Shown here in pieces: positions 8,780-17,701 of a DNA stretch of 29,655 nt (within the stretch, counting starts at the first letter, position 1; each line of letters starts with the position of its first letter). The position numbers and the translations under genes are program-made. The DNA comes from JAJRXG01 sp038523965 (GTDB lineage Bacteria > Bacteroidota > Bacteroidia > Chitinophagales > Saprospiraceae): NCBI GenBank assembly GCA_038523965.1, contig JBCBIX010000025.1, positions 1-29,655 of the forward strand, written 5' to 3'. The notes beneath the pieces were generated by a model. It saw only the letters and a program-made list of their open reading frames with translations, had not been told where the DNA came from and ran no database searches.

Positions 8780-9783
8780 GAGATCACATCTGCAAAATCA
8801 ATCTCAGTATTGTCTCCAATGTTGAGGCTTTGGGCCGGACCACTAACTGCCGCGTCATTTCCGATGATGGACTTTGACAAAATCGATCCGCTGATATTTA
8901 CATAGTTGCCCACTATTGAATCACTGATGACTGAGCCTTCGATCCGGACATGATCTCCCAAGGTGACATGAGGACCAACGATTGAATTCGTGAATTGACA
9001 TGCATCCCCAAAGATCACAGGAGGAATGATGATGCTTTGGTTATGGATGTATCGAGTACCGACATCGGTAGTTCTTTTCTCCAGTAGGACACGATTCGTA
9101 TTGAGAAGGACATCCTTTTTTCCGCAGTCGTACCAATAGCTGACCTCATAGGTCGAAAATGGAAGACCCTGATCGATCATTAACATTATGGCATCTGTCA
9201 ACTGGACCTCCTGATCTTCATCCTGAGCACGCTCGCTTATGGTCGCAAGTGCAGAGATCAGAGATTTTGTATTTCCAAATTTGTAGAGCCCAGTGATGGC
9301 TTGATTAGTGATGGGAATGCTGGGCTTTTCGACCACCTTGGTTACTCGGCCATCCCGATCCACTTCGACAACACCGAACTGTCGTGGGTCTGCTACCTGC
9401 TGAGTGGCCAATACCGATCCAGGCTGATTTATGAAATGCTTCAGATCCAGATCCACTATGGTATCACCCAGTAGGACAAGCACTTCGTCTTCGGCCTTTA
9501 TTGCCTCAGAGGTGCAGAGTATGGCGTCACCTAAACCTCGACGGTTTTCCTGGTAGATGTATGTTTTGTGGAGGTGACTATAAGAGGTATCCAGGTATGT
9601 TTTGATCTTTTCACCGAGGTAACCAAGGACGAACACGCACTCTGTTACTCCTGCATCGATCAATTGATCCAAGATTAACGATAGGATCGGTTGCCCAGCA
9701 ACAAGGATGAGTGACTTTGGCTGTGTGTATGTATGTGGTCGCAGCCTTTTACCTGCTCCGGCGACCGGGATAATCGCCTTCAT
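8776..9783 (-). CDS. Sugar-1-phosphate nucleotidylyltransferase with left-handed beta-helix domain
   Basis: This 335-residue enzyme of the RmlA/GlmU-like superfamily transfers an NMP to a sugar-1-phosphate to make an NDP-sugar for glycan synthesis. The nucleotide-binding motif GAGKRLRPHTYTQPKSL is at the N-terminus. LVLLGDTIVD (metal and sugar binding) and QFGVVEVD..VTKVVEKP follow. The last 90 or so residues form a hexapeptide-repeat left-handed beta-helix (SIVGPHVTLGDHVRIEGSVI and similar). The sequence resembles glucose-1-phosphate thymidylyl- or uridylyltransferases, but nucleotide and sugar specificity cannot be fixed. It lies 3 bases after the DUF349-like gene and is the last gene of the asd operon. 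It overlaps the convergent M16 gene by 4 bases. Confidence 0.9.
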   Translation of the reverse strand: MKAIIPVAGAGKRLRPHTYTQPKSLILVAGQPILSLILDQLIDAGVTECVFVLGYLGEKIKTYLDTSYSHLHKTYIYQENRRGLGDAILCTSEAIKAEDEVLVLLGDTIVDLDLKHFINQPGSVLATQQVADPRQFGVVEVDRDGRVTKVVEKPSIPITNQAITGLYKFGNTKSLISALATISERAQDEDQEVQLTDAIMLMIDQGLPFSTYEVSYWYDCGKKDVLLNTNRVLLEKRTTDVGTRYIHNQSIIIPPVIFGDACQFTNSIVGPHVTLGDHVRIEGSVISDSIVGNYVNISGSILSKSIIGNDAAVSGPAQSLNIGDNTEIDFADVIS

Positions 9784-9786
9784 CGC

Positions 9787-11247
9787 CTACTCTTCTTGTT
9801 TCTGTGCTTCGGCAGATAGCTTATTATTGGGCTCAGCCATGGACTTGATCTCGTGCATTGCCTCAGTCGCTGCTACGGTCGCGATTTCGTTAGCTGGTCG
9901 CGTTTCATCAGATGAAGGCTTAACCGAGTCGGAATCCAAATCCTTTGGGTGGAGCACCACAGTTTTTTGTTGTGGTGTTGCGGTTTGCACTGTCTCTGTT
10001 GGAGTCTCTTCTTTCGGAGGTTGCTTGCTTTGTCGTTTTTGTTTGATGGCTTTGAGCTTCTCAGAAGCCTCAATGAGTTCTTTCTCCCGTTCGGAGAGGG
10101 CATCCATATTAGTTGCGATGTCATCGGCGATTCCCTCCTTAACAGATTGCTTTGCTTTTTTTAGAGCCTCTTCTCGTTTCTGCTTAGCCTCAAGCGCCTC
10201 TGCTCTCTTTTTCTCGGCTTCCATCTTCTTTTCGAGCTCACCCTTGGTTTTGAGCATGTCATCGAGCTTGACTTGCTTACTTGCGACTCGTTCTTCGATC
10301 ATGGCCATCTTCGCCTGTCTGATCTGGAGTTCGAGCTGACCATCAGTATCGTTGATTCTTTTTTTCTGAAAGGCCATGTCTTGATGATCTCGCTTCATCG
10401 ATTTTTCCATCCTGTCTATCGCATTCAGGAGACCATCATATCGATTGGCGAGCCGGGATTGTGCACCTGAACTTCCATCAGATTTCTTGCCGTATTTCTT
10501 CTCTTTGACAACTTTAAAGGCCTTGTCAATACGACCCCAAATTTCATTGTGATGCTTACGAGTGAACTTCGCTTTTTTGAAGTCTTGTTGGACATTTTTG
10601 AGCTCATTAAAGATCGGCTGGAGCCCAAGACCTTTCTCGATACGAGCCTCGATATCACTTAGTCGATCTGAGAACTTGGCGAGGTAATCACGACTGGTGC
10701 GCTCTAATTCGTCGTTAGCGGCTTTCTTCAGGCTCTTGAGAGTGTCGAACACTTGATCCGTTTTACTACGTAGTTCCACGGCGTGTTCTCGGAACAAGTT
10801 TTTTTCATATACCTGCGCCTGCACTTTACTCCAGAAACTTTTCATGTCCTCCCAGACTCGATTGTCAAATGAACTGAGGCCATTCACCTTCTCCTGAAAG
10901 TCAGCGATTTCATCTGCATAGGAGGCGAATAGTTTAGAAGACAGGACAACGAAGTGCCACTCTGTTTTGGCTCGTGCAAGAATATCCTGACGCTGGGTTC
11001 TAAGATCATCAGGGAGTAAGCCCTCTGTCATAGATAGTGGTCGGTCCAATTGTTCAGTTGACTCCGTCCACTGGATTTCTTCTCCCTTTCGCCACTGGTT
11101 CATAAGGGTATTGTAAAAGTCCTCAGTGGCTTCTCGTTCTGGGGTCTGGTGGATACGGACTACATTGTCAGCTTCGATCAATTCGATGGCCAGGAGGACC
11201 TTAGAGTCGCCTTCCTTTTCTCCCCAGAGTACAATCTTCGTTTTCAT
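9787..11247 (-). CDS. DUF349-like coiled-coil protein of unknown function
   Basis: The protein has 486 residues, is highly charged and lacks a signal peptide or membrane segment. The first 110 residues form a mixed alpha/beta region (MKTKIVLWG..., EWHFVVLSSKL). The middle, about 120-265, is helical and has a DUF349-like pattern (W/F spaced with basic residues, for example LKNVQQDFKKAKFTRKHHNEIWGRIDKAFKVVKEKKYG). Residues about 280-405 are a long Lys/Glu-rich coiled coil, and a Pro/Thr/Ser-rich disordered tail follows. I recall similar proteins only from Saprospiria-like bacteria, which is not verified here. Some DUF349 proteins are helical nucleic-acid or ribosome-associated factors, but no role can be assigned. 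It sits between asd and the nucleotidylyltransferase in one tight operon. A small 5-bp hairpin with a 4-base loop (11261-11274) lies just before its start. Confidence 0.75.
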   Translation of the reverse strand: MKTKIVLWGEKEGDSKVLLAIELIEADNVVRIHQTPEREATEDFYNTLMNQWRKGEEIQWTESTEQLDRPLSMTEGLLPDDLRTQRQDILARAKTEWHFVVLSSKLFASYADEIADFQEKVNGLSSFDNRVWEDMKSFWSKVQAQVYEKNLFREHAVELRSKTDQVFDTLKSLKKAANDELERTSRDYLAKFSDRLSDIEARIEKGLGLQPIFNELKNVQQDFKKAKFTRKHHNEIWGRIDKAFKVVKEKKYGKKSDGSSGAQSRLANRYDGLLNAIDRMEKSMKRDHQDMAFQKKRINDTDGQLELQIRQAKMAMIEERVASKQVKLDDMLKTKGELEKKMEAEKKRAEALEAKQKREEALKKAKQSVKEGIADDIATNMDALSEREKELIEASEKLKAIKQKRQSKQPPKEETPTETVQTATPQQKTVVLHPKDLDSDSVKPSSDETRPANEIATVAATEAMHEIKSMAEPNNKLSAEAQKQEE

Positions 11248-11301
11248 GTGTTCTCGTTATCGAGGTTTTCCTCGTCAGTTGTGTGTTGGCATGCAGGGTG
11301 A

Positions 11302-12321
11302 TTAGACCTCTGCTGGTACGGATGATGTGACGATCCCGTTCGAGACGAGATGCTGTGCTATTTGAACGGCATTTGTAGCTGCTCCTTTACGAAGGTTATC
11401 GGCTACGATCCACATGTTCAAGCCATTGGGTATAGACTCGTCCCTACGTAGTCGACCTACGAATACAGGATCCAGTGACTTTGCATGACGAGGCATGGGA
11501 TAGATGTTATTTCCAGGATCGTCTTGCAGGACAATTCCATCAGAAGAGGCCAGTAGGTCTTTCACCTGGCTGATATCAAAATCCCGCACGAATTCTACAT
11601 TGACACTCTCAGAATGTCCACCATGAACTGGTACTCGAACAGCAGTAGCTGTGATTGCTATATCTGGAGCACTCATGATCTTTCTGGTCTCATGGACGAG
11701 CTTCATCTCTTCCTTAGTGTAGTGATTATCGAGAAAGATATCGCAGTGAGGGAGGCAGTTCTCGAATATGGGATGCGGATATGCACTATCGCCATTGGCG
11801 GATCCTCCAGCTCGTTCAGCCTCATATTGACGGACTGCTTTTACTCCGGTACCTGTGAAAGATTGGTAAGTTGATATCACCAGGCGCTTGATGTCATAAG
11901 CTCGGTGTAGCGGTGCCAATGCGACGACCATCTGAATCGTACTACAGTTGGGGTTAGCTATGATCATGTGCTGGTCAGTCAACTGATCGGCATTAACCTC
12001 TGGTACTACTAACGGTACTGCCGGGTCCATGCGCCAAGCAGACGAATTATCGATGACGACAGTACCCACCGATGCGAACTTAGGAGCCCATTCTCGAGAT
12101 GTGGCTCCACCTGCCGAAAACAACGCGATATCTGGACGTAAAGCCACCGCCTGCGCAGGGGTGATAACTGTGTAGTCACGATCGCCATAACTGATTGTTC
12201 TTCCAGCCGAACGTTCTGAAGCCACCGGAATCAACTCTGTGATTGGAAATTCACGCTCTTTGAGGACCTCTAACATGACTCCGCCGACAAGACCAGTTAC
12301 TCCTACTATAGCTACACGCAT
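11302..12321 (-). CDS. asd: Aspartate-semialdehyde dehydrogenase
   Basis: This 339-residue cytoplasmic enzyme reduces aspartyl phosphate to aspartate semialdehyde with NADPH, the branch point to lysine/diaminopimelate, threonine and methionine. The Rossmann motif GVTGLVGG is at residues 7-14. The catalytic Cys is in NPNCSTIQ (Cys126), and the catalytic His is in RVPVHGGHSESV (His236). Length and motifs fit the monofunctional Asd family. It is the first gene of a minus-strand operon with the DUF349-like gene 54 bases downstream. It diverges from the lamin-tail protein across about 116 bases, in which a CTCTC-TT-GAGAG inverted repeat (12344-12355) is visible but no exact -7 box was found. Confidence 0.97.
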   Translation of the reverse strand: MRVAIVGVTGLVGGVMLEVLKEREFPITELIPVASERSAGRTISYGDRDYTVITPAQAVALRPDIALFSAGGATSREWAPKFASVGTVVIDNSSAWRMDPAVPLVVPEVNADQLTDQHMIIANPNCSTIQMVVALAPLHRAYDIKRLVISTYQSFTGTGVKAVRQYEAERAGGSANGDSAYPHPIFENCLPHCDIFLDNHYTKEEMKLVHETRKIMSAPDIAITATAVRVPVHGGHSESVNVEFVRDFDISQVKDLLASSDGIVLQDDPGNNIYPMPRHAKSLDPVFVGRLRRDESIPNGLNMWIVADNLRKGAATNAVQIAQHLVSNGIVTSSVPAEV

Positions 12322-12437
12322 GACATTGTTACTTTAGTCCTTTCTCTCTTGAGAGGATTCTGATGACAAAATTGATGCCCAGATCCCATACCCCTGCACC
12401 TATCTCATCAAGAGGAACGCTATGCCCTTTGTATTTG

Positions 12438-14156
12438 ATGCTGGGGCGGCAAATTTGGGTCATCTTTCTCGCATTCACAAGCGTGGATCTTGCTGTGGCG
12501 CAGGTCGACGACTCATTTGATCAGCCCGTTTTGAATGCTATCTGGGAGGGAGATCGGACTGACTTTATCATCACTGATAATGGAGAACTTCGACTCTCAC
12601 AGGATCAAGCTGGTGCCAGTCGACTCTTCACAGAGATTCAACCATCCAGAAACTTCAGTTGGGAATGGACCAGTAGATTGGAGTTTGCACCGAGCAATAG
12701 TAATAGACTACAGGTAGCCTTGATTTCGGATACCTCTTTTGTAAATGGAATTTTCATTCAGATAGGCGTCTCTGGAGACGAAGATGCCGTACAGGTCTTA
12801 TCTCGGGTAGACAAGGACACAGAGATCTTAGCTGAAGGAGTCATGGGCGATGTCGCCGAAAATCCCCACCTGGCCTTCGACGTCCAACTGGAGGATAACG
12901 TGCTAAGCGTGGCATACACGAATGTGGATGACCTCACAACAGGATCCTTAGAGGTGACACTTCCAGAGGTTAATATCATCGGACCAATTGTCTTTGGATT
13001 CAGATGTGCGTATACAAGTACGAGGAGTGATCGCTTCTTTTTTGATGATATCCTTGTCGGATCAACAGTGCCCGATCAAGATCCACCACAAATCATTCTC
13101 ACGAGAATCATGGAGGACAAGATCATCATCGATTTTGATGAGTCAATCGATGCGAACTCTGTTCAAATTGGAAGTTCTGTAGTAGTAACTCCATCACCAG
13201 CCGATATTCAGGTTCGTGTTGCGGCACGTCGCCTTGAGCTCAATGGTGATTATGTATCAGGAGTACCGTATGAGGTTGATTTGGTCGGTATCGCCGATCT
13301 GTCAGGAAATCTCCTGGATACTTCTGTCCAACTAACTCGTTTTGGGTCTCCAGGACCAGGTGATCTTTTGATTCATGAGATATTGTTCAATCCGATAGGC
13401 GATGGAGCAGATTATCTCGAGGTAATCAATGTCTCTGATCGGGTCATAGATCTCAATGGACTTACTATTCGAAATGCGGCTAACGGAGATCAAAAAGTGA
13501 TTGGTTCGTCTCTATTAATCAAGGATGGAGAACTCATCGTATTCACTGATGATCCTGACCAAGTGAGGAGGGACTATCCGATTCATGACCCCTCAGCATT
13601 TGTGCCTTTAGAGTTGCCTCGATTCTCCAATGATGATGGCACCGTCGAGTTAATCATGGCTGATCAATTAGTGGACCGATTCTCCTATGATGAGAGGCTC
13701 CATCACCCACTAATTGACATCGAGGATGGTGTCAGTTTAGAACGTATATCTGTCGATGTGCCCACAGACGACGGAACGAACTGGACCTCGGCGTCCTCGG
13801 ACGTTCATTTTGGTACCCCCGGCTCACCGAATAGTGCTTCCGTCCGTGGTGGGCAAAATCGATTTTCTACAAATGCAAAGACGTTCGTGGCCTCGTCAGG
13901 CGATGATCTTCAGATAACCTATGTCTTAGATCGTCCTGGATACACCGGTGCAATAACAATCTTCGACGATCGCGGTCGGAAGCGAACTGACCTTACTCCC
14001 AACCAGCTCTTTGGAACAGAAGGTGAACTTATGTGGGATGGTAGGTGCGCTAACACGGAATGTGAAGAAGGGATCTATATCCTCCAGATACAACTCGTAC
14101 ACCCAGATGGAACGAGATGGTCCACCAGGAAAACCGTAGGTCTCGCCCGTCGATGA
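12438..14156 (+). CDS. Secreted lamin-tail-domain protein
   Basis: A frame is open from an ATG at 12363. The ATG at 12438 is preferred because it gives a compact signal peptide (MLGRQIWVIFLAFTSVDLAVA|Q). From that start the protein has 572 residues. The order is an N-terminal lectin-like beta-sandwich (DDSFDQPVLNAIWEG..., FFFDDILVG), an SbsA-like Ig domain starting at PPQIILT, and a lamin-tail domain (from GDLLIHEILFNPIGDGADYLEV, about 13359-13830). The C-terminus is a FlgD-like Ig domain ending with GIYILQIQLVHPDG...KKTVGL-type strands. Lamin-tail domains in bacteria occur on exported, often surface-associated proteins, and no enzyme domain is present. The C-terminal part lacks an obvious type IX sorting motif. 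It overlaps the acetyltransferase start by ATGA. Confidence 0.82.
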   Translation: MLGRQIWVIFLAFTSVDLAVAQVDDSFDQPVLNAIWEGDRTDFIITDNGELRLSQDQAGASRLFTEIQPSRNFSWEWTSRLEFAPSNSNRLQVALISDTSFVNGIFIQIGVSGDEDAVQVLSRVDKDTEILAEGVMGDVAENPHLAFDVQLEDNVLSVAYTNVDDLTTGSLEVTLPEVNIIGPIVFGFRCAYTSTRSDRFFFDDILVGSTVPDQDPPQIILTRIMEDKIIIDFDESIDANSVQIGSSVVVTPSPADIQVRVAARRLELNGDYVSGVPYEVDLVGIADLSGNLLDTSVQLTRFGSPGPGDLLIHEILFNPIGDGADYLEVINVSDRVIDLNGLTIRNAANGDQKVIGSSLLIKDGELIVFTDDPDQVRRDYPIHDPSAFVPLELPRFSNDDGTVELIMADQLVDRFSYDERLHHPLIDIEDGVSLERISVDVPTDDGTNWTSASSDVHFGTPGSPNSASVRGGQNRFSTNAKTFVASSGDDLQITYVLDRPGYTGAITIFDDRGRKRTDLTPNQLFGTEGELMWDGRCANTECEEGIYILQIQLVHPDGTRWSTRKTVGLARR

Positions 14157-14605
14157 GTTTACGTTATCATATCACGAAGTTTGAAGACCTCAACCTTCAT
14201 TTACTCTACCAAATCTTGCGGCTACGTCAGGAAGTCTTCGTCGTCGAACAAGACTGTGCTTACCTCGACGCCGATGGATTAGATGAACAGTCATACCACG
14301 TCATCGGAATCGACCCAAATGATACTGTGCAGGCATACGCACGCGTCCTTCCAGCAGGGCACAGTTATCCGGAGTATGCTTCCATAGGTCGAGTTGTCAC
14401 ATCACCAGCATATCGCGGGCAAGGTGAAGGACTCCGTACTATGCAACGGTCATTAGCCTTGGCACGGTCCCTGGATTGGACTCCGATTAAGTTAAGCGCC
14501 CAGGTCTATGCGATACCTTTTTATGAGCAGCTGGGATTTCGATCTGTTGGGGATGAATACTTAGAAGATGGAATCCCTCATATCGGAATGATCATAGATT
14601 GGTGA
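14153..14605 (+). CDS. GNAT family N-acetyltransferase, ElaA type
   Basis: This 150-residue protein matches ElaA-like GNATs. The N-terminal LRLRQEVFVVEQDCAYLDADGLD is the family hallmark. It is followed by IGRVVTSPAYRGQGEG, the acetyl-CoA pyrophosphate-binding loop, and FYEQLGFRSVG in the last helix/strand unit. The frame extends upstream to 14117, but the ATG at 14153 is preferred because it overlaps the previous stop (ATGA) and begins directly at the fold. The substrate of ElaA proteins is not established. Coupling to a secreted structural protein is unexplained. It ends 7 bases before the convergent topA stop. Confidence 0.9.
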   Translation: MSLRYHITKFEDLNLHLLYQILRLRQEVFVVEQDCAYLDADGLDEQSYHVIGIDPNDTVQAYARVLPAGHSYPEYASIGRVVTSPAYRGQGEGLRTMQRSLALARSLDWTPIKLSAQVYAIPFYEQLGFRSVGDEYLEDGIPHIGMIIDW

Positions 14606-14612
14606 GCTGTTC

Positions 14613-17105
14613 TTATCCGGCAGCATCGATGATCTTCTGAACATCCTCGAGAGTCCACTCCTTGAGCTTCTCTGGATCAAGTTTTTCACCCTTTTCTCTT
14701 GGGATTTTGATGCTCTTCTTTTTGAATCGGATAAATGGTCCCCATCGTCCATTCTCAAGAGCGATCTTTTCTTTGGGCCATTGTTTGATGTACTTGTTCG
14801 CTTCTTTCTCGGCCTTGATCTTGATCAGTCCATGTATCTCATCCATGGTGATGGTATCTGGATCGAATCGCTTCGGGATATTGACGAAGAGATCATTCCA
14901 CTTTACAAAAGGCCCAAAGCGTCCTTTACCCTTTGTGATGGGAAGTCCTTCGTATGTTCCGATGGGTTCGTCTTCCTTGAGTTTGGCCTTGATAAGTTCT
15001 ATAGCTGTGTCAAAGTCCACCTCGAGGGGATCCATACCACGGGGCAGTGACACAAACTTGCCGTCATATTTGGCATAGGGTCCATATCTACCTGCGCCTA
15101 TCTCGACATCTTTCTCCTCCCATTGACCCAGGATTTTGGGAAGTTCGAAAAGCTTCATCGCCTCCTCATAGGTAATCGTCTGCATACTCATGCCCGGTCG
15201 GAGGTTGGCAAATTTTGGCTTCTCCTCTTCTCCTAACTCCTCGCGGTCACCGATCTGCACTACTGGTCCGTACCGAGTGATCTGAACTAATACGCTGTGT
15301 CCAGTTTCAGGGTCTTTACCCAGGATTCGTTTTCCTTTTGCTCGTTCGGCGTTCTCAAGGGTGTTGGAGACCGTCGAGTGAAACGGCTCATAGAATTGCT
15401 TGAGCATCTCCTTCCACTCTCCATCGCCTTCTGCTATCTGGTCGAACTTCTCCTCTATATCAGCAGTAAATCCATAATTCATGATCTCATCAAAATGCTG
15501 ATCCAAGAAGTCTGTGACGACCATACCCAAGTCGCTGGGATAGAGTCTATTTGAAGTTGCGCCAGTGATTTCGTTGAGCTTGTCTTGCGATATTTCTCCA
15601 CCAGACAGGGTGAGTTCTTGATAGTCACGAGGGGCCCCCTCCCTGCTTTCCTTCACTACATAACCACGTGTGGCCTCCATGATCTTCGTAATCGTAGGGG
15701 CATATGTGGAGGGCCTACCGATGCCGAGCTCTTCTAACTTTTTGACCAGACTGGCTTCTGTAAACCGCGCTGGTGGACGAGTGAATCGTTCCGTTGCTTT
15801 GATCGCCTGTAGATCCAACACCTGGCCTGTGGCCAATGGAGGCAAGATTCCTTTCGCTTCGTCATCGTCCTCATCATCTTTGGATTCCATGTAGACTTTC
15901 AGAAAGCCATCGAATTTCATCACCTCTCCTGTGGCTTTTAATCTTCGATCTGGGAGGGTCGATATGCCGATATCGACATTTGTTTTTTCTAATCGGGCAT
16001 TGGCCATCTGACAGGCAACCGTCCGTTTCCAGATCAATTCGTAGAGACGTTGTTGATCGCGATCATCAGACACTTCTTTGTTTTCGATATACGTCGGACG
16101 TATGGCTTCGTGCGCCTCTTGGGCATTACTGTTCTTAGACTTAAACTGCCGGACCTTGTGATAGTCTTCGCCGTAGTCCTTGTGGATTAAATCTGCGATT
16201 GTGCCGATAGCAAGATTGCTCAATGCTGTTGAGTCAGTACGCATATATGTGATGTGCCCCTGTTCGTATAGACGCTGGGCTGTAGACATCGTCCGTTTTA
16301 CAGCAAAACCTAACTTCCGACTTGCCTCCTGTTGGAGCGTAGAAGTTGTGAACGGAGGTGCTGGCTTTCGCTGAGTCGGTTTAATCTCGATATCTCGGAT
16401 CTTGAATATGGCTCCTTTGCAATCAGCCAAAAAGGATCTCGCTTCCTCTATGTCTGTGAGTCGGTCAGTGAGTTCAGACTTGAGCGTGGTCTTTCGACCA
16501 TTTTTGTCCTTGACGTCGAATAGGGCAACAACCTTATAATACGACACACTATCATGGGCCATTATCTCTCGTTCGCGCTCGACGATGAGTTTGACTGCGA
16601 CAGATTGTACTCGTCCTGCTGAGAGTTTGTTTTTGACTTTGCGCCACAACACTTCGCTGAGCTCGAAGCCAACTAATCGATCCAAGATTCGACGCGCCTG
16701 CTGGGCATTGACCAAATTTTTATCGACCAGACGTGGATTTTCGATGGCTTTTTTGACTGCAGGTTTCGTAATCTCTCGGAAGACAATACGCTTAGTCGTG
16801 TCCACATCTAATCCCAGCTCTTCGCATAGATGCCATGAGATAGCCTCTCCTTCTCGGTCCTCATCCGTCGCTAACCATACTTCACTGACCTTTTTGATCT
16901 CACTACGGAGTTCTTTGACGACCTTCTTTTTCTCTGGTGAGACGACATAATGTGGTTCAAAATTCTCTATAGATATCCCTTTGGATCCCTTATCGAGATC
17001 ACGAATGTGCCCGTAACTTGACTTGACTTTGAAGTCTTTCCCAAGGTACTTTTCGATGGTTTTTGCTTTAGCAGGGGACTCGACGATCAGCAGATTCTTT
17101 GCCAT
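14613..17105 (-). CDS. topA: DNA topoisomerase I (type IA)
   Basis: This 830-residue enzyme relaxes negative supercoils by single-strand passage. The N-terminal Toprim domain (KNLLIVESPAKAKTIEKYLG) contains the acidic metal motif ATDEDREGE. The catalytic Tyr is Tyr287 in HITYMRTDSTALS. The C-terminus has no four-Cys zinc fingers. It carries instead several repeated G-R-[YFW]-GP-[YF] units (ITRYGPVVQIG, GAGRYGPYAKY, GKGRFGPFVKW, ENGRWGPFIRF), as known for some non-enterobacterial TopA proteins. The frame runs 59 codons further upstream, but that extension is low-complexity-like and precedes the universal MAKNLLIVESPAKAK start, so 17105 is chosen. It is a single gene, divergent from the DCC gene. 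Confidence 0.97.
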   Translation of the reverse strand: MAKNLLIVESPAKAKTIEKYLGKDFKVKSSYGHIRDLDKGSKGISIENFEPHYVVSPEKKKVVKELRSEIKKVSEVWLATDEDREGEAISWHLCEELGLDVDTTKRIVFREITKPAVKKAIENPRLVDKNLVNAQQARRILDRLVGFELSEVLWRKVKNKLSAGRVQSVAVKLIVEREREIMAHDSVSYYKVVALFDVKDKNGRKTTLKSELTDRLTDIEEARSFLADCKGAIFKIRDIEIKPTQRKPAPPFTTSTLQQEASRKLGFAVKRTMSTAQRLYEQGHITYMRTDSTALSNLAIGTIADLIHKDYGEDYHKVRQFKSKNSNAQEAHEAIRPTYIENKEVSDDRDQQRLYELIWKRTVACQMANARLEKTNVDIGISTLPDRRLKATGEVMKFDGFLKVYMESKDDEDDDEAKGILPPLATGQVLDLQAIKATERFTRPPARFTEASLVKKLEELGIGRPSTYAPTITKIMEATRGYVVKESREGAPRDYQELTLSGGEISQDKLNEITGATSNRLYPSDLGMVVTDFLDQHFDEIMNYGFTADIEEKFDQIAEGDGEWKEMLKQFYEPFHSTVSNTLENAERAKGKRILGKDPETGHSVLVQITRYGPVVQIGDREELGEEEKPKFANLRPGMSMQTITYEEAMKLFELPKILGQWEEKDVEIGAGRYGPYAKYDGKFVSLPRGMDPLEVDFDTAIELIKAKLKEDEPIGTYEGLPITKGKGRFGPFVKWNDLFVNIPKRFDPDTITMDEIHGLIKIKAEKEANKYIKQWPKEKIALENGRWGPFIRFKKKSIKIPREKGEKLDPEKLKEWTLEDVQKIIDAAG

Positions 17106-17195
17106 GGAGGAGGAGGTGTTTTCGATGATGACGATACTGAATAGAGGACATCTGCAGGAACGGATTAGTTCGGATGCTGTCCTTCTAACTTGGGG

Positions 17196-17203
17196 CAAAA
17201 CTA
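17196..17203 (-). promoter_or_regulatory. Candidate -7 element of topA promoter
   Basis: The minus strand reads TAGTTTTG, an exact match to the Bacteroidota sigma-A -7 consensus TAnnTTTG, about 90 bases upstream of the topA ATG. No good TTTG -33 element was found at the expected spacing, so the call is tentative. On the plus strand the adjoining bases (17202-17212) form an AT-rich near-match (TATATTTTG) facing the DCC gene, so the divergent promoters may abut. Confidence 0.35.
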
Positions 17204-17260
17204 TATATTTTGATTTCTGTCGATGTGAACATCGTCCCCAACTCAACATTGAATTTGCCC

Positions 17261-17701
17261 ATGATGCACGTTCAGCCGACATCTTCGATTGACCTAATTC
17301 AGCTTTCTTTCCAGAGGCCAGTCATCCTCTATGATGGCGTCTGTAACCTCTGCGAGGCGTTCGTGACGTTTTTAAAAAAGAGGGATAAGAAAGGACTCTT
17401 GGTCTTCTATCCACTACAACACGATGCAGCTATCAAAGCAGTAACACAACTTGAACTATCGAAAGATCTTGATACGGTGGTACTCCTAAGGCAGGGTGTT
17501 TATTATTTGCACTCGGATGTACTGTTTCAGTTGATTCCTTTCCTGAATGGACCTTGGAAAGCGGTAAAACTGCTCAGCATATTTCCCAGAGGCTTTAGAG
17601 ATACGGTGTATCGTTGGATAGCAGCGCGGAGGCATCGGCTATTTGGGAAAAAGGAATATTGCGAGACTAACCCACATCACGTTGATCAACTGATCGGATG
17701 A
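17261..17701 (+). CDS. DCC family (DUF393) thiol-disulfide oxidoreductase-like protein
   Basis: From the ATG at 17261 the protein has 146 residues. It contains the family-defining motif VILYDGVCNLC, a thioredoxin-like CxxC. Further downstream is the conserved VYRWIAARRHRLFG segment and a late Cys (KKEYC). Members of this family are predicted redox proteins of unknown substrate. The frame continues upstream to 17210, but the added residues are unlike the family, and ATGs at 17261 or 17264 fit better. It overlaps the start of the large phosphoesterase gene by ATGA, which implies translational coupling and perhaps a shared function. Confidence 0.88.
   Translation: MMHVQPTSSIDLIQLSFQRPVILYDGVCNLCEAFVTFLKKRDKKGLLVFYPLQHDAAIKAVTQLELSKDLDTVVLLRQGVYYLHSDVLFQLIPFLNGPWKAVKLLSIFPRGFRDTVYRWIAARRHRLFGKKEYCETNPHHVDQLIG

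Noticed and set aside
9707..10339. A 210-codon open frame on the plus strand, opposite the DUF349-like gene
   Set aside because: It is Ser/Cys/Leu/Phe-rich with no domain pattern and is the mirror of a Lys/Glu/Ala-rich coiled-coil coding region on the minus strand, which explains the lack of stops.
11261..11274. Hairpin CGAGG-TTTT-CCTCG as a terminator for asd
   Set aside because: It has only 5 bp and no T-run on either strand, and the neighbouring genes are closely spaced in the same direction.
17106..17282. 59-residue N-terminal extension of topoisomerase I
   Set aside because: The conserved Toprim domain begins at the internal Met (17105). The extension is Cys/Arg/Ser-rich and crosses the probable divergent promoter region.
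14662..17292. Several 60-138 codon plus-strand frames across topA
   Set aside because: They are antisense to a fully conserved topoisomerase I and show skewed composition without domains.
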